64,000 bases of DNA from Pseudomonadota bacterium (GCA_023419375.1 JAEZYD010000067.1:62001-126000), one strand, 5' to 3'. Counted from the stretch's first letter, positions 16,681 through 26,381 are shown. Made by a program: numbers and translations. The notes: a model not told the origin generated them from the sequence alone.

Positions 16681-17916
16681 ATGCTGAAAAGACAAAGCTC
16701 AAAACTTGGAACATCGCTGATTGTTCTTCTCGCATTGTTGACAGCGCTTGATGCCATGGCCATCGACATGTATCTGCCAGCTATGCCTGTTATTGCAGAG
16801 CACATGGCGGTTTCTGCGGGAAAAATTCAACTGACCCTTTCCGTTTTTCTTTGCGGTCTAGCCTTTGGTCAAGCCATTTATGGCCCATTGCTCGATAGTT
16901 TTGGCCGCCGCGCGCCTTTGCTCGCGGGGATAGGAATATTTGCAGTTGGTTCCATATTGGCAGCGCTTGCCCCCAGTTTACAGTGGTTGCTGGTTGCCAG
17001 ATTTATTCAGGCCATTGGGGCGTCAGCGGGTCTTGTGACGCCCCGCGCCATTGTTACGGATATGTGCAGCGTCACCGAGTCCGCCTTGATATTTTCCATT
17101 TTGATGCAGGTAATGATGATCGCCCCCATTATGGCTCCCATCATCGGCAGTTTTTTGCTCGGGCATGGCGGGTGGCGTTTTGTGTTTGGAGCACTGGCCC
17201 TCATATCTGTTGCGGGGTTCATCTGGGGATGGAAGACGCTCCCAGACTCGTTGCCGCAAGCCAGTCGCGTGCCCTTCAATCTGCATGCAGTCATTACGGG
17301 ATATGCCGATATTACGCGCTCGGCAGTTTTTATGGCGTATACTCTGGCTGGCGGGTGTGTGCTTGGATCGCTTTTTACGTATATCAGCAGCTCCGCCTTT
17401 GTGTTTACAGGGCATTTTTCGTTACCCCCCAGCCAGTTCAGTTATCTTTTTGCGGGAAATTCCGTGGCTCTGGTTTTGGGGGGGCAAATCAGTTCAATAC
17501 TGCTTAAAAAGGCGTTTCGCGAGGAATCGATAATGTTCTTCGGCTTGGCTGCGCACACGTTTGCGGGTCTGGCCCTGCTGTTTTTTGTCATGGTTGGACA
17601 GCCCGATCTTTGGTCATACGCGGCGCTGATTGCTCTGGCTGTAGGAGCATTGGGAGCCGTATTCGGCAACATGACGGCCCTCACCATGAACAGCATCAAG
17701 GGGCAGGCTGGCATTGCGTCTTCCTTTATGGGCGCAGCGCAGTATCTTATTGCTGCGGTGATAGGGTACGCCGCAAGTATGCTGCCGCAAAATGCCATGC
17801 AGTTGCCGTTGGCAATCGTCATATGCGGTCTGTTGAGCTGCGCCATTTGTCTGTTTGCCCATTGCAAAGGCGCAAGCGCAGATCAAAAAATTATCAAAGA
17901 GCAATTAAATTGCTGA
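16681..17916 (+). CDS. Bcr/CflA-type MFS drug efflux transporter
   Basis: About 411 residues and 12 predicted membrane helices. Family motifs include DAMAIDMYLPAMPVI in helix 1, GQAIYGPLLDSFGRRAPLL (the MFS loop 2-3 motif) and RFIQAIGASAGLVTPRAIVTD. The frame allows a TTG at 16669 inside the tetR stop, but the ATG at 16681 has the ribosome site AGAAAGA and is preferred. It exports cytotoxic compounds by proton antiport; the exact substrate is unknown. It forms an operon with the preceding tetR gene. Confidence 0.9.
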   Translation: MLKRQSSKLGTSLIVLLALLTALDAMAIDMYLPAMPVIAEHMAVSAGKIQLTLSVFLCGLAFGQAIYGPLLDSFGRRAPLLAGIGIFAVGSILAALAPSLQWLLVARFIQAIGASAGLVTPRAIVTDMCSVTESALIFSILMQVMMIAPIMAPIIGSFLLGHGGWRFVFGALALISVAGFIWGWKTLPDSLPQASRVPFNLHAVITGYADITRSAVFMAYTLAGGCVLGSLFTYISSSAFVFTGHFSLPPSQFSYLFAGNSVALVLGGQISSILLKKAFREESIMFFGLAAHTFAGLALLFFVMVGQPDLWSYAALIALAVGALGAVFGNMTALTMNSIKGQAGIASSFMGAAQYLIAAVIGYAASMLPQNAMQLPLAIVICGLLSCAICLFAHCKGASADQKIIKEQLNC

Positions 17917-17946
17917 CTCGCAGCAGGTTCATTTGTGGTGTTGGCG

Positions 17947-18648
17947 TCACCAGCCAAACCAAGGCCGCAGCGCAAGCCAGAGGGCAATGCTGGCAAGCGT
18001 CAGCCCTGCCAGACCTTCAATGAGCGGAATGCGTTTTTCCAGCGCCCGCTGCGCGCCGGGCAGGGATATGGCGGCAGCAAGGGCGGCGTCCCAGGCAAAG
18101 ACCAGCAGAGTCATCCAAGCTCCGGCAAATGCCTGTTGCGGCAGGGTGGCGGTGGGGCCGAGGATGACGGTCATGAGCGTGAGATAAAAAACGGCGTTCT
18201 TGGGGTTGAGCAGGGCAGAGCCTAGCCCCGTGAGCAGTTGCCTGCCGGGAGAAAGGGGGCTTGCATGCCCGCTTGCGAGGCTGCCTGTCTGGTTATGCGA
18301 AGGTTGATTTGGCGCATGCTGGTCTGTGTTGGGCTGACTGTTGGCTGCCTCCCGGCTGGCCCGCAGCAGCAAAAAGCCCAGCCATGCCAGATAGGCCGCG
18401 CCTGCAAGCTCCAGCACCCGGTACAGGGCGGGCATTTGCCGCATGACCGACCAGCCGGAAACCGCCAGGCAGATATACAGGGCATTGCCCAGGGCGATGC
18501 CAAGGCAAATAAACAGCGAGCCGCGCAGCCGATGTCGAACGGCATGGCCAATAATGAGAAAAAAATCCGGGCCGGGGCTGAGCAGGGCCAGAAAGTGCGC
18601 CAGCGCAAGGGCAGGAAAAGCAGCGGGAATCAGTGTGGAAACAGACAT
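17947..18648 (-). CDS. LysE/RhtB-family amino acid exporter
   Basis: 233 residues starting at the ATG at 18646-18648 behind a good AGGAGG site. It is hydrophobic with the LysE signature LLSPGPDFFLIIGHAVRHRLRG and LLNPKNAVFYLTLMTV. A polar Asn/Gln/His-rich insertion of about 35 residues sits in the middle, where the family has its cytoplasmic loop. It would export an amino acid or homoserine-lactone-like compound. It is 27 bp downstream of the AraC gene on the same strand and probably under its control. Confidence 0.88.
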   Translation of the reverse strand: MSVSTLIPAAFPALALAHFLALLSPGPDFFLIIGHAVRHRLRGSLFICLGIALGNALYICLAVSGWSVMRQMPALYRVLELAGAAYLAWLGFLLLRASREAANSQPNTDQHAPNQPSHNQTGSLASGHASPLSPGRQLLTGLGSALLNPKNAVFYLTLMTVILGPTATLPQQAFAGAWMTLLVFAWDAALAAAISLPGAQRALEKRIPLIEGLAGLTLASIALWLALRPWFGW

Positions 18649-18675
18649 GGGTGGCCTCCTTGCGGACAGCACACC

Positions 18676-19563
18676 CTATTTTTGTTTGCGCGTATTGTAC
18701 GAATGTGACCGCCCCCGCTGATAGCAGCCAGGGGTGACGGAATAAAATTTTACAAACATGCGGTGAAAATGGCTTTGATCAACATAGCCAGCCGCAAGGG
18801 CCGCATCGGCAATGCTCTTGCCCTGTCGCAGCATGGCGCGGGCCTTTTCAAGCCGCAGGCAGTGCAGCCACGCCTTGGGCGGCAAGCCCGCCGTGCGGCG
18901 GAATGCACGCGAAAAGCTCTCGCGTCGCAGGCCAGCCCTGCGGGCCAACGATGTAACGGGCGCATGGTTTGTGGCAGGCGGGCCGTTTCCATCTGCCGCG
19001 GGTGTGCTGTCGGCGGTTAGCAGAATATTGGCGGCGGCAAGGGGATAATCCACCTTTTTGCCAGCATGTTCCGCGCTGTTGGCGAGGCAGCCGTATCCCC
19101 GTTGAAGCTGCGTAAAAAGGGTCGCAAAGCGCATTTCCGCATCGTCCGTACCGTTGCAAAAGGCCTCCATGGCGGCAATCCCCTGCTGAAAAAGTGCAGG
19201 GTCGCGCACAACGGGCATCGGTACTTCATACGCTTCGGCAATGCCCAGGGGGTGGCAGATGTTGCGCGCAAACCACGCCGCGTCAAAATAGGCCATAAGG
19301 TAGCTGCGCGCCTTGCCGTGCAGGGGATTGCAACTGTGCGGCAGGCCGGGGGCAATCAGGGCGATGTCGCCCTTGAGCGCCTTGTGCGCTTGCCCCATGA
19401 GCGTAAAGCACGTGCCGCCCTCAAGAATAAGGCCGAATGAAAAAGCCGAATGAAAATGCTCCGCATAGGGTTGGGTGCTTTTAAGCGTGGTGCGCACCTC
19501 AAGATACGGGTACTTGTCCGGCGAAATGAAGGTTTGCTGTGGGGCTGAAGGGCGGGGGGACAT
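18676..19563 (-). CDS. AraC-family regulator with cupin sensor domain
   Basis: 295 residues. The N-terminal half is an AraC_binding cupin (YAEHFHSAFSFGLILEGG, LKGDIALIAPGLPHSCNP). The C-terminal half has two HTH motifs, of which the second reads SIADAALAAGYVDQSHFHRMFVKFYSVTPGCY. This architecture (AraC_binding plus HTH_18) is common next to LysE exporters, and the exporter gene follows directly. It probably activates the exporter in response to an amino-acid-like ligand. Confidence 0.9.
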   Translation of the reverse strand: MSPRPSAPQQTFISPDKYPYLEVRTTLKSTQPYAEHFHSAFSFGLILEGGTCFTLMGQAHKALKGDIALIAPGLPHSCNPLHGKARSYLMAYFDAAWFARNICHPLGIAEAYEVPMPVVRDPALFQQGIAAMEAFCNGTDDAEMRFATLFTQLQRGYGCLANSAEHAGKKVDYPLAAANILLTADSTPAADGNGPPATNHAPVTSLARRAGLRRESFSRAFRRTAGLPPKAWLHCLRLEKARAMLRQGKSIADAALAAGYVDQSHFHRMFVKFYSVTPGCYQRGRSHSYNTRKQK

Positions 19564-19657
19564 GGCTTTTCACCGTTTGCAGTTGCTGTGCCTGCAAGTG
19601 TAGCCACAGCCATACGGCATGGCAAGCGGGTGCCGCGCCGGGCAGACGGGCAGGGGG

Positions 19658-20947
19658 TCAGGCAAAAAGGCGCACGCGCACGGCAGCGCCACGGCGCAAA
19701 CCGCCTCTGGACATATCATCGCTGCCGGGCATGGTTATCCAGCCGTCCATATCACGCAGCACGGCGGTTTTGCCAGTGCCAGCGGCAACGGGCCAGGCCG
19801 TTACGCGCCCATCGCCGCGCCGCAACATCACGGGGTAGTGGGTGGGGGCGTTTCCCTCCACAGGCAGGGCAAGGCCAAGACGCGCCAGTACAACTGGTTG
19901 CCGGTTCATATGCTGCGGCGAGGCCTGCTGGCCAGCCAGCCTTTGCAGCAGGGGAGCCAGAAAAACCTGCGCGGCCAGCGCAAGGCTGAGTGAATGCCCC
20001 GGCAAACCCCATACGGCTGTCTGCCCCACGCGCGCAAGCGTAAGCGGGCGGCCGCTGCTTACCCGCTGGTCATGCCCGCACACCTCGCAGCCCGGCAGCC
20101 CGGCTATGGCCTGAGCGCTGAAATCCCGTTTTCCGGCTGATGACCCGCCAATAACCACAACAACATCACAGGGCGTGGGGCCGCCGGGCAAGGCCGTGCG
20201 CAAGTGCTGGCCCAGAGCCTGCGCGTTGTCCGGCGCAGTGCCGAGGTGCAGGTAGTTTGCGCCCAGAGAGGCGGCCAGCCCCTCCAGAAGCAGGGCATTG
20301 GTATTGCTCTGGCAGGCGGCAATGCCGTTCTGCGGCTCAGAACCGCAAAATTCGTCGCCAGTGGAAAGCACACCCAACACCGGCTTGCGGTGCAGCGGCA
20401 CCTCTTTAAAAAATTGCGCCAACAGGGCCATATGGTGCGCCCCAAGCCTTGTTCCCGCCTGCGCCAGCAGCGCGCCCTGAGGCATGTCCGCACCGGGCGC
20501 AAGGATATTTTCTCCCATTGCGCAGGGGGTGGAAACTGCCACCACTGGCGGAGCATCCCTTGAGTCAGCCAGCTGATCCCCCAGTGTCGCAAATTCCTGC
20601 ATAAGCACGGCGTCAGCGCCTTCGGGCAATGTACTGCCCGTGTAGACCCGCCATGCCTCGCCTTTTTGCAGCGTGCCACCGCAGGGCCTGCCCATGCGGC
20701 TTTCGCCTGTCATGTGCAGCAACACCGGGGTTGCGGGACTTGCCCCGGCAACATCTGTCGCGCGTACCGCATAGCCATCGCGTGTGGAGCGGCGCGTGGA
20801 GGGGCAGGGAACGGGCGCGTGCATATCTGCGGCAAGCACCCTGCCGAGGGCAGCGCTTACGGATCCAGGCTCAGCCTGCAAGGGGCTTGCTTCGGCAATA
20901 AAGGCGGTAATATCCGCAGTTTCCCGCAGGCAAAAATACAGAGACAC
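19658..20947 (-). CDS. moeA: Molybdopterin molybdotransferase MoeA-like protein
   Basis: 429 residues, GTG start at 20945-20947 behind GGGAGG. MoeA landmarks are present: STRRSTRDGYAVRATD, RVYTGSTLPEGADAVLMQE, VLSTGDEF, SNTNALLLEGL and the C-terminal VWGLPGHSLSLALA. It inserts molybdate, or tungstate in anaerobes, into adenylylated molybdopterin in the cytoplasm. The usual PGNPVS reads PGHSLS here, so it is a divergent copy. It is divergent from fdhD and the aldehyde oxidoreductase operon, which needs this cofactor, so it may be a copy serving that enzyme. Confidence 0.88.
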   Translation of the reverse strand: MSLYFCLRETADITAFIAEASPLQAEPGSVSAALGRVLAADMHAPVPCPSTRRSTRDGYAVRATDVAGASPATPVLLHMTGESRMGRPCGGTLQKGEAWRVYTGSTLPEGADAVLMQEFATLGDQLADSRDAPPVVAVSTPCAMGENILAPGADMPQGALLAQAGTRLGAHHMALLAQFFKEVPLHRKPVLGVLSTGDEFCGSEPQNGIAACQSNTNALLLEGLAASLGANYLHLGTAPDNAQALGQHLRTALPGGPTPCDVVVVIGGSSAGKRDFSAQAIAGLPGCEVCGHDQRVSSGRPLTLARVGQTAVWGLPGHSLSLALAAQVFLAPLLQRLAGQQASPQHMNRQPVVLARLGLALPVEGNAPTHYPVMLRRGDGRVTAWPVAAGTGKTAVLRDMDGWITMPGSDDMSRGGLRRGAAVRVRLFA

Positions 20948-21489
20948 GCCTTGACCTCCCTTGTGGAATGCATGCCGGTGGCTGATTCTTTGTTTTCGTA
21001 ATTATAGTAATTTACAATGAAATTGTAAATATTGTTATATTTTAGTGTGTTAAAAAAATATTTAATGTGGTGAAAAATAACACATGGACTTGACTGCACA
21101 AAGCGATTTACCTAAGCTTTGTTCACGCAAACAATAAAAACCATGAAGGTTGTCAGGTAATTGTTGCGCAGAGTCAGTTGGTTGCGCGATTTCAAATGTA
21201 TTCCATGCGGCATCCCCCCCACCGCTTACGGCAACATCTGGCGCAGTGTAATTCTCTCCATCTGTTCTCAGGGTACAAGAAATCAGGCAGAATTGAAAAG
21301 AGCACATTGTTCATTGCGGGAATAATGTGAAAAAAAGAACAATTTTGTACCAGATCACAGTCTGGTGTCTCGGATCGGCCATGGCGCATGTTGCCATGAA
21401 CTTTGGCGCACGCTGGCAGGCGTTGTGGATTGTCGGGAATTGCCGCCTCCGTGAAGACAGCGGCTCTGCATGGTAAAGGAAGGGGTGCT
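20948..21489. promoter_or_regulatory. moeA-fdhD divergent control region
   Basis: A 542-bp AT-rich gap with no CDS. Close to moeA is a perfect 9-bp inverted repeat. Close to fdhD is the hairpin ACCAGA-TCACAG-TCTGGT (21349-21366), preceded by the spaced pair TTGTTC and GAACAA. An aaggaaggggt ribosome site precedes fdhD. Nothing matches a riboswitch I can name. Confidence 0.5.
21010..21030. promoter_or_regulatory. Perfect 9-bp inverted repeat, operator candidate
   Basis: ATTTACAAT (21010-21018), spacer GAA, ATTGTAAAT (21022-21030). It lies about 63-83 bp upstream of the moeA start in the divergent region. The symmetry and AT content suggest a dimeric regulator site, possibly coupling moeA and the aldehyde oxidoreductase operon. 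Confidence 0.6.
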
Positions 21490-22380
21490 ATGGCTTTGCT
21501 CAAAAACACAATTGCAGGCGATGTTCTGCCGCTGGCTTCTCCCCCGGCCACGGTGCGCAGTTACGATATTCTGACCTACAGCAACGGCAAGGTTGCGCCG
21601 TCCGTATTTTTGTCATGCCGGGAGCAGACGCTGACTATGCATGTCAACGGCGTGCCCTTTGTGCGCGTGGCCTGTTCGGGGCAGCATTTGCGCTACCTTG
21701 TGCCGGGATTTCTCTATTCCTGCGGTGTTATTGAAAGCCTGCATGATCTCGCCGGGGTGGACGTAACGCCCCTGTCTGCCGCCGCCTCCGGGGCAACGTC
21801 GCCCGACGGGGCAGAAGAAGTGCGGGTGGACGTGCTGCTGCGCGGGGCCTGCTGTAGCAAGGCGGCCGGTTCTACGGAGCAGGCCGCCCCCAGGCTCACC
21901 ATCACCTCGGCCATGGGCTGGAACATTCCCCTGTCAGCCCGAAAACTGCGCCGCATGCCGCGCGCGGAAGTTCCCAGCTGGGATCCTCGGGTCATTCTGC
22001 GGGCGGCGCAGGAGCTGGAAGAACGCTCCGAAGTATTCCACCAGACAGGCGGCTGCCACAACGCAGCTCTGCTCAACAGGCAGGGTATGGTCTTTTATTG
22101 CCTTGATATTGGCCGCCACAACGCCATTGATACCCTTGTGGGCTACATGCTTGTGGAAGGTCTGAACCCCGCTGACCATATGATCATCAGCAGTGGGCGT
22201 ATTGCTTCTGAAATAGCGCAAAAGGCCGTGCGCGCTGGCGTGCCGGTTTTTGCCTCCCTTTCTCGCGCCATGTCGCGCGCCGTGGATATGGCGCGCGCAA
22301 CCGGGTTGACTCTGCTGGGCAATGTTAAGTCCGGCAGCATGCACATATATCATGAAAACGGGCAGCTTGTGCTGCCGTGA
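21490..22380 (+). CDS. fdhD: FdhD-family accessory sulfurtransferase
   Basis: 296 residues; the ATG at 21490 follows an aaggaagggg site. The FdhD fold is indicated by PFVRVACSGQHLRYLVPGFLYSCGVI, the central VFHQTGGCHNAALL, DIGRHNAIDTLVGYML, ISSGRIASEIAQKAVRAGVPVFAS and DMARATGLTLLG. FdhD delivers sulfur to the Mo/W-bis-pterin cofactor of formate dehydrogenases. Here no formate dehydrogenase is adjacent; the next genes encode an aldehyde oxidoreductase system, so a cofactor-maturation role for that enzyme is suggested. A single cysteine is seen in the GGCH motif. It is 31 bp upstream of the ferredoxin gene, same operon. Confidence 0.9.
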   Translation: MALLKNTIAGDVLPLASPPATVRSYDILTYSNGKVAPSVFLSCREQTLTMHVNGVPFVRVACSGQHLRYLVPGFLYSCGVIESLHDLAGVDVTPLSAAASGATSPDGAEEVRVDVLLRGACCSKAAGSTEQAAPRLTITSAMGWNIPLSARKLRRMPRAEVPSWDPRVILRAAQELEERSEVFHQTGGCHNAALLNRQGMVFYCLDIGRHNAIDTLVGYMLVEGLNPADHMIISSGRIASEIAQKAVRAGVPVFASLSRAMSRAVDMARATGLTLLGNVKSGSMHIYHENGQLVLP

Positions 22381-22411
22381 TGCCGTTGTCGATCATGACA
22401 AGGAGCGCTGT

Positions 22412-23179
22412 ATGGCTGATATGCTGAGCAAACTGAAACGTGCCGATGAAGATATGCTGCTCGAAAACCTTTCGCGCCGTGGATTCATCAAGGTAACTTC
22501 CTGCGCGGCCCTTGGGCTGGCCACGCTGCAAGCTTCCGAGGCTCTGGCCACCATGAAGGCCTCGCCACTGGTGATTATGGAAAAAGCAGCCGGCATGATC
22601 GTGGGCGACCCCACCCTGTGCGTGTGCTGTCAGCGGTGCGAGCTTGCCTGTACGGAGTTTAACGACGGCAAGGCCGACCCCAAGCTTGCGCGCATCAAGA
22701 TAAGCCGCAACGCCATGTTTGGGCCGGAGGGCGGGCTGGAAAACACCACCAAGGGCATTTACGGCTCAGGTTCGCTGGTGATTCAGGATACCTGCAAGCA
22801 GTGTCCGCACCCGGTGCCCTGCGCCACGGCCTGCCCGCAAAATGCCATCATCGCCCAAAAGGGCACGGGCACGCGCATGGTGCTCAAAGACCGCTGCGTG
22901 GGTTGCCGCCTGTGCCAGAAGGCCTGCCCCTGGGGCGTGATGACCTTTGATGAAGAGCAGGGCAAGGCCGACAAGTGCTTTTTGTGCAACGGCGCGCCCA
23001 AGTGCGTGGATGCCTGCCCGGCAGCAGCCCTGCGCTATGTGCCGTGGAGCGACCGCACCCGCGAGGCCACCACGCGCGGTTCGTTCTCGCTTATGGTGCC
23101 CGACGACCGCCGCGCCGCCTGCAACGCCTGCCATGTGGAATCGCCCGGCGGGCCGCGTAACCTCAAATACGAGCAGTAG
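22412..23179 (+). CDS. Tat-exported four-cluster ferredoxin (YdhY-like)
   Basis: 255 residues starting at the ATG at 22412. An internal Tat-type signal (LSRRGFIKVTSCAALGLATL, residues ~20-40) precedes four [4Fe-4S] motif sets: CVCCQRCELAC, CKQCPHPVPCATAC, CVGCRLCQKAC and CFLCNGAPKCVDAC. This is the DmsB/HycB-like electron-transfer subunit architecture. The gene order ferredoxin - aldehyde oxidoreductase - YdhW - ferredoxin mirrors the E. coli ydhYVWX operon. It probably passes electrons between the oxidoreductase and the membrane complex. Confidence 0.88.
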   Translation: MADMLSKLKRADEDMLLENLSRRGFIKVTSCAALGLATLQASEALATMKASPLVIMEKAAGMIVGDPTLCVCCQRCELACTEFNDGKADPKLARIKISRNAMFGPEGGLENTTKGIYGSGSLVIQDTCKQCPHPVPCATACPQNAIIAQKGTGTRMVLKDRCVGCRLCQKACPWGVMTFDEEQGKADKCFLCNGAPKCVDACPAAALRYVPWSDRTREATTRGSFSLMVPDDRRAACNACHVESPGGPRNLKYEQ

Positions 23180-23260
23180 CGCGCACCCCTTGCACCTTGC
23201 AGAGCGAGGCGCAGCGGGCATTCACAGGAAGTACGCTCCATCAGCGAGCCGGAGGAATTT

Positions 23261-25369
23261 ATGGCAAGGAAATTTGGCGGTTATCAGGGCAAGGGCCTGC
23301 GGGTCAATCTGAGTACGGGCCGCATCACTGTTGAAGACACCTATCAGTATCTTGATTTTATTGGCGGCACGGGCCTTGGCTACAAGGTTTTTTGGGACGA
23401 AGTCCCGCCCAAGACCAAGGCTTATGACGAAGCCAACAAGATAGTTTTTGCCGTGGGGCCGCTGGCCGGCACGGGCGCTTTGTGCAGCGGGCGTACCGCT
23501 GTTACCACCATCATGCCTGTTTCGTGGCCGCAGCACCTCATCGGTTCCGGTCACATGGGCGGCAACTTTGCCGAGCACCTGAAATACGCGGGCTATGATT
23601 TCCTCATTATTGAGGGCAAGGCCGAGCGCCCCGTGTGGTTGCATGTGCGCGACGGCAAGGCATGGCTCAAGGATGCCAGCCACGTGTGGGGCCAGGGCAC
23701 CCGCCGCACCACCCGCGTTATCAGCGAAGAAGTGGGGGCTGACGGTACCGTTGCCGCCATCGGGCCTGCCGGTGAAAATCTGGTTCCCTATTCCGTGGTT
23801 GTCAACAGCCGCGCCCACACCGCAGGCTGCGGCATCGGGGCCGTCATGGGCTCCAAGATGCTCAAGGCCATTGCCCTTCAGGGCAGCCAGCCCGTGCACA
23901 TCGCGGGCGACAAGGCCGACTGGGAAAAGCTCATCAACTACCACCGCACCATCATCGGCGCCAACAACCAGCACGTGGTTCCCAGCTTCCCCAGCCCGCT
24001 TTTTGAGTACTGGGATGCCGGTTCCCGCTGGGTGGGCGCGCCGGGCAAACGCTGGGGCGCATCCGAAGCCCCCGTTACCCTTACAAACGATGTGCGTTCG
24101 CTCAACCGCATTTCGTACCGCACCAACAATGCCGCCTATTTTCTGGGCGACAACGTGTGGCAGTACACCGTGCGCAACAACGGCTGTTTCTCCTGCCCCA
24201 TCCGCTGCTATACAGTGATGAAGGACGAAGACACGGCGGCCAAGTTCGGCGTCAGCCCCATTCAGTTCAATACCTGCGTGGGCATGTTTGGCGGGCGCGA
24301 GTGGTTCCCCAAGCTTTCGCGCAAAAAGAGCGATCTGGCGCGTCAGGCCGGTTTTGTGGGCATTGAACTCATGGACGATCTGGGCGTGTGGGAAAACTAC
24401 GGCCAGCTGTTCCGCGATTTCAGCAACATGTACGAAGACGGCATCTGGAAGCAGAAGCTCGGCGCGGACGAATACAAGTCCATCCCCTGGGATATGGTGG
24501 ACGCCTGCAACCCTGAATTCATCAAGACTGCCGTGCACCGCATTGCCTACAAGGAAGGCGAGTTCGGCCAGCTTCTGGGCATGGGCACTGGCTACATGCT
24601 TGAAAAAATGGGCATCCCCGAAGAAAAGTGGAAGGACGACCACCGCACAGTCTACTGGAAGATGGGGCATCCCAAGCATCACGCCAACGAGGACGATGGT
24701 CAGGCCGGGTGCGTCATCAACACCCAGTACAACCGCGACCCCATGTGCCACTCCAACTGCAACTTTGTGCGCAGCGGCCTGCCCATTGACGTGCAAAAGC
24801 GCCTTGCCGAGCACTTCTGGGGTTCTGCCGACGCGGTGGACGCCATCGGCGACTACAAGCCCACCAACAAGTATAAGATGATCCGCGCCAAGTGGTCCAT
24901 CGAGCGCAAGGAACTGCACGACATGCTTTCGTTCTGCAACTGGATGGGGCCGTGGATTTCCACCCCCAACAAGCAGGATGGCTACATGGGCGACAACAGC
25001 CTTGAGAGCAAATACTACCGCGTCCTCACTGGCCACAATCTGGACGTCAAGGAACTGGACCGTTGCGCCGAGCGCGCCTTTAACCTGCACCGCGCCTATA
25101 CCGCGCGCCAGATGCAGACCACGGATATGCGCAAAAAGCACGACCAGTACCCCAACTGGCTGTTTGAAGACAAAAAGAACAAGGCTCCCTTCACCAAGGG
25201 CACCATCCGCATGGACAAGGCCGATATCGAAAAGAGCCTCGACCTGTTCTACGAAGTGCAGGGCTGGGATGTGAAATCCGGCCTGCCCGGCGCGAACCAC
25301 TACCGTTCGCTGGGCCTCAATGACGTGGCCGATACCATGACCAAGGAAAAGCTGGTTCCCGGCGCGTAA
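23261..25369 (+). CDS. Tungsten/molybdenum aldehyde:ferredoxin oxidoreductase family (YdhV-like)
   Basis: 702 residues, ATG at 23261 after a ggagg site. The AOR N-terminal domain is clear (GKGLRVNLSTGRITVEDT, FIGGTGLGYKVFWDE, AVGPLAGTGALCSGRTAV, SGHMGGNFAEHLKYAG). The cluster ligands C309-C312-C316 (GCFSCPIRC) are followed by a later Cys near residue 490-495, the AOR [4Fe-4S] set. The family binds W or Mo as a bis-pterin. No signal peptide is present, although the partner ferredoxins carry Tat signals, so it may be cytoplasmic or be exported with a partner. The physiological substrate of YdhV-type enzymes is not established. Confidence 0.92.
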   Translation: MARKFGGYQGKGLRVNLSTGRITVEDTYQYLDFIGGTGLGYKVFWDEVPPKTKAYDEANKIVFAVGPLAGTGALCSGRTAVTTIMPVSWPQHLIGSGHMGGNFAEHLKYAGYDFLIIEGKAERPVWLHVRDGKAWLKDASHVWGQGTRRTTRVISEEVGADGTVAAIGPAGENLVPYSVVVNSRAHTAGCGIGAVMGSKMLKAIALQGSQPVHIAGDKADWEKLINYHRTIIGANNQHVVPSFPSPLFEYWDAGSRWVGAPGKRWGASEAPVTLTNDVRSLNRISYRTNNAAYFLGDNVWQYTVRNNGCFSCPIRCYTVMKDEDTAAKFGVSPIQFNTCVGMFGGREWFPKLSRKKSDLARQAGFVGIELMDDLGVWENYGQLFRDFSNMYEDGIWKQKLGADEYKSIPWDMVDACNPEFIKTAVHRIAYKEGEFGQLLGMGTGYMLEKMGIPEEKWKDDHRTVYWKMGHPKHHANEDDGQAGCVINTQYNRDPMCHSNCNFVRSGLPIDVQKRLAEHFWGSADAVDAIGDYKPTNKYKMIRAKWSIERKELHDMLSFCNWMGPWISTPNKQDGYMGDNSLESKYYRVLTGHNLDVKELDRCAERAFNLHRAYTARQMQTTDMRKKHDQYPNWLFEDKKNKAPFTKGTIRMDKADIEKSLDLFYEVQGWDVKSGLPGANHYRSLGLNDVADTMTKEKLVPGA

Positions 25370-25382
25370 CCTTGGAGAGCCT

Positions 25383-26381
25383 ATGAACGATCAGAATCAG
25401 GCCCAGAATCAGGCGAAAGCGACCGCCCCCGTCAAAGGGGGCGGCGCAGCCGCCCCGGAATCAGACCGGATCGGCGCAGCCGCCCAGGTGGAAGAGACCG
25501 AAGGCCGCCGACTGGTGGATCAGCGCAAGGCCGACAAGGTGTTGCTGGTGGAAACACTGGCCGACTTCAGCAGTGACGAACACCTTGTGACAGCCGATGA
25601 ACTGCTGGCCGCATTTATGGAGCGCGCGGCGCTTGCGCCGCCCGTTACCGTTGCTCAGGTGCGACAGGAGCTGGAAGCTTTGCCCGACCCGCGTTTTGAA
25701 GGGCCGGATTCCCAGACCGTGGCCGCAGATATGGCCCGCATCAAGGCCATGGAAAAGGCCCAGCCCGGCTCGGCCCCTGACCCGGAAGTGCCGGGCCTGC
25801 GTAAAACCCGTCGTCTGCTGAGCCGCAGGCAGTTGCTGAGTTCGCTGCTGCATCCCGCTGAGGCACTGGCCGAGCAAGGAGCTGACCCGGCGCAGGCAAG
25901 TGAATCTGCACCCGCAGCGGAACCCGCAGAGGCCGCAACCGCTCCCCGCGTGGTGGAGCGCGAATACGCGGCGGCCCTGCTGGCCGAACTGCTGGCGGAA
26001 GATGAAGACGTGGCGGCTTTTACCGCATGGGACAGCAAGGAATACTATCATTACAAGCCGCAGATGAGCAGCCTGTATGCGGGTATTCTTTCCACGGCCA
26101 ACAACAGGATGGTGCAGGTCGCCAGCGTGGTGCGCGACAGCTCGCGCGACTACCCCCGGCCTGTGCCCCTTGAGATATTTGAATACCCGCCTTTTCTTTT
26201 TGAGGCCGAAGCCTTGCAGCAGTGCCTGCGCGATATGGCGGAAACAGAGGAATACGCGGACATCAGTTTTACGGAAAGCTCCGTGGGCACGGTGTATCTG
26301 TATTCCACCCGCTACCTCGATGAGGATTACGCCGCCTTTCTGGCGGAAAAAGAGGACGTGGGGGCCATTGCCAGCCCATAG
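25383..26381 (+). CDS. YdhW-like protein of AOR operon
   Basis: 332 residues with no cysteine-cluster motif and no signal peptide. It begins with a Gln/Ala-rich stretch, has an Ala/Pro/Glu-rich linker around residues 160-195, and ends in a more ordered domain (EYYHYKPQMSSLYAGILSTANNRMVQVASVV, PLEIFEYPPFLF). Its position between the AOR and the second ferredoxin, and the general composition, match E. coli YdhW, a protein of unknown role. Assignment rests mainly on synteny. Confidence 0.65.
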   Translation: MNDQNQAQNQAKATAPVKGGGAAAPESDRIGAAAQVEETEGRRLVDQRKADKVLLVETLADFSSDEHLVTADELLAAFMERAALAPPVTVAQVRQELEALPDPRFEGPDSQTVAADMARIKAMEKAQPGSAPDPEVPGLRKTRRLLSRRQLLSSLLHPAEALAEQGADPAQASESAPAAEPAEAATAPRVVEREYAAALLAELLAEDEDVAAFTAWDSKEYYHYKPQMSSLYAGILSTANNRMVQVASVVRDSSRDYPRPVPLEIFEYPPFLFEAEALQQCLRDMAETEEYADISFTESSVGTVYLYSTRYLDEDYAAFLAEKEDVGAIASP

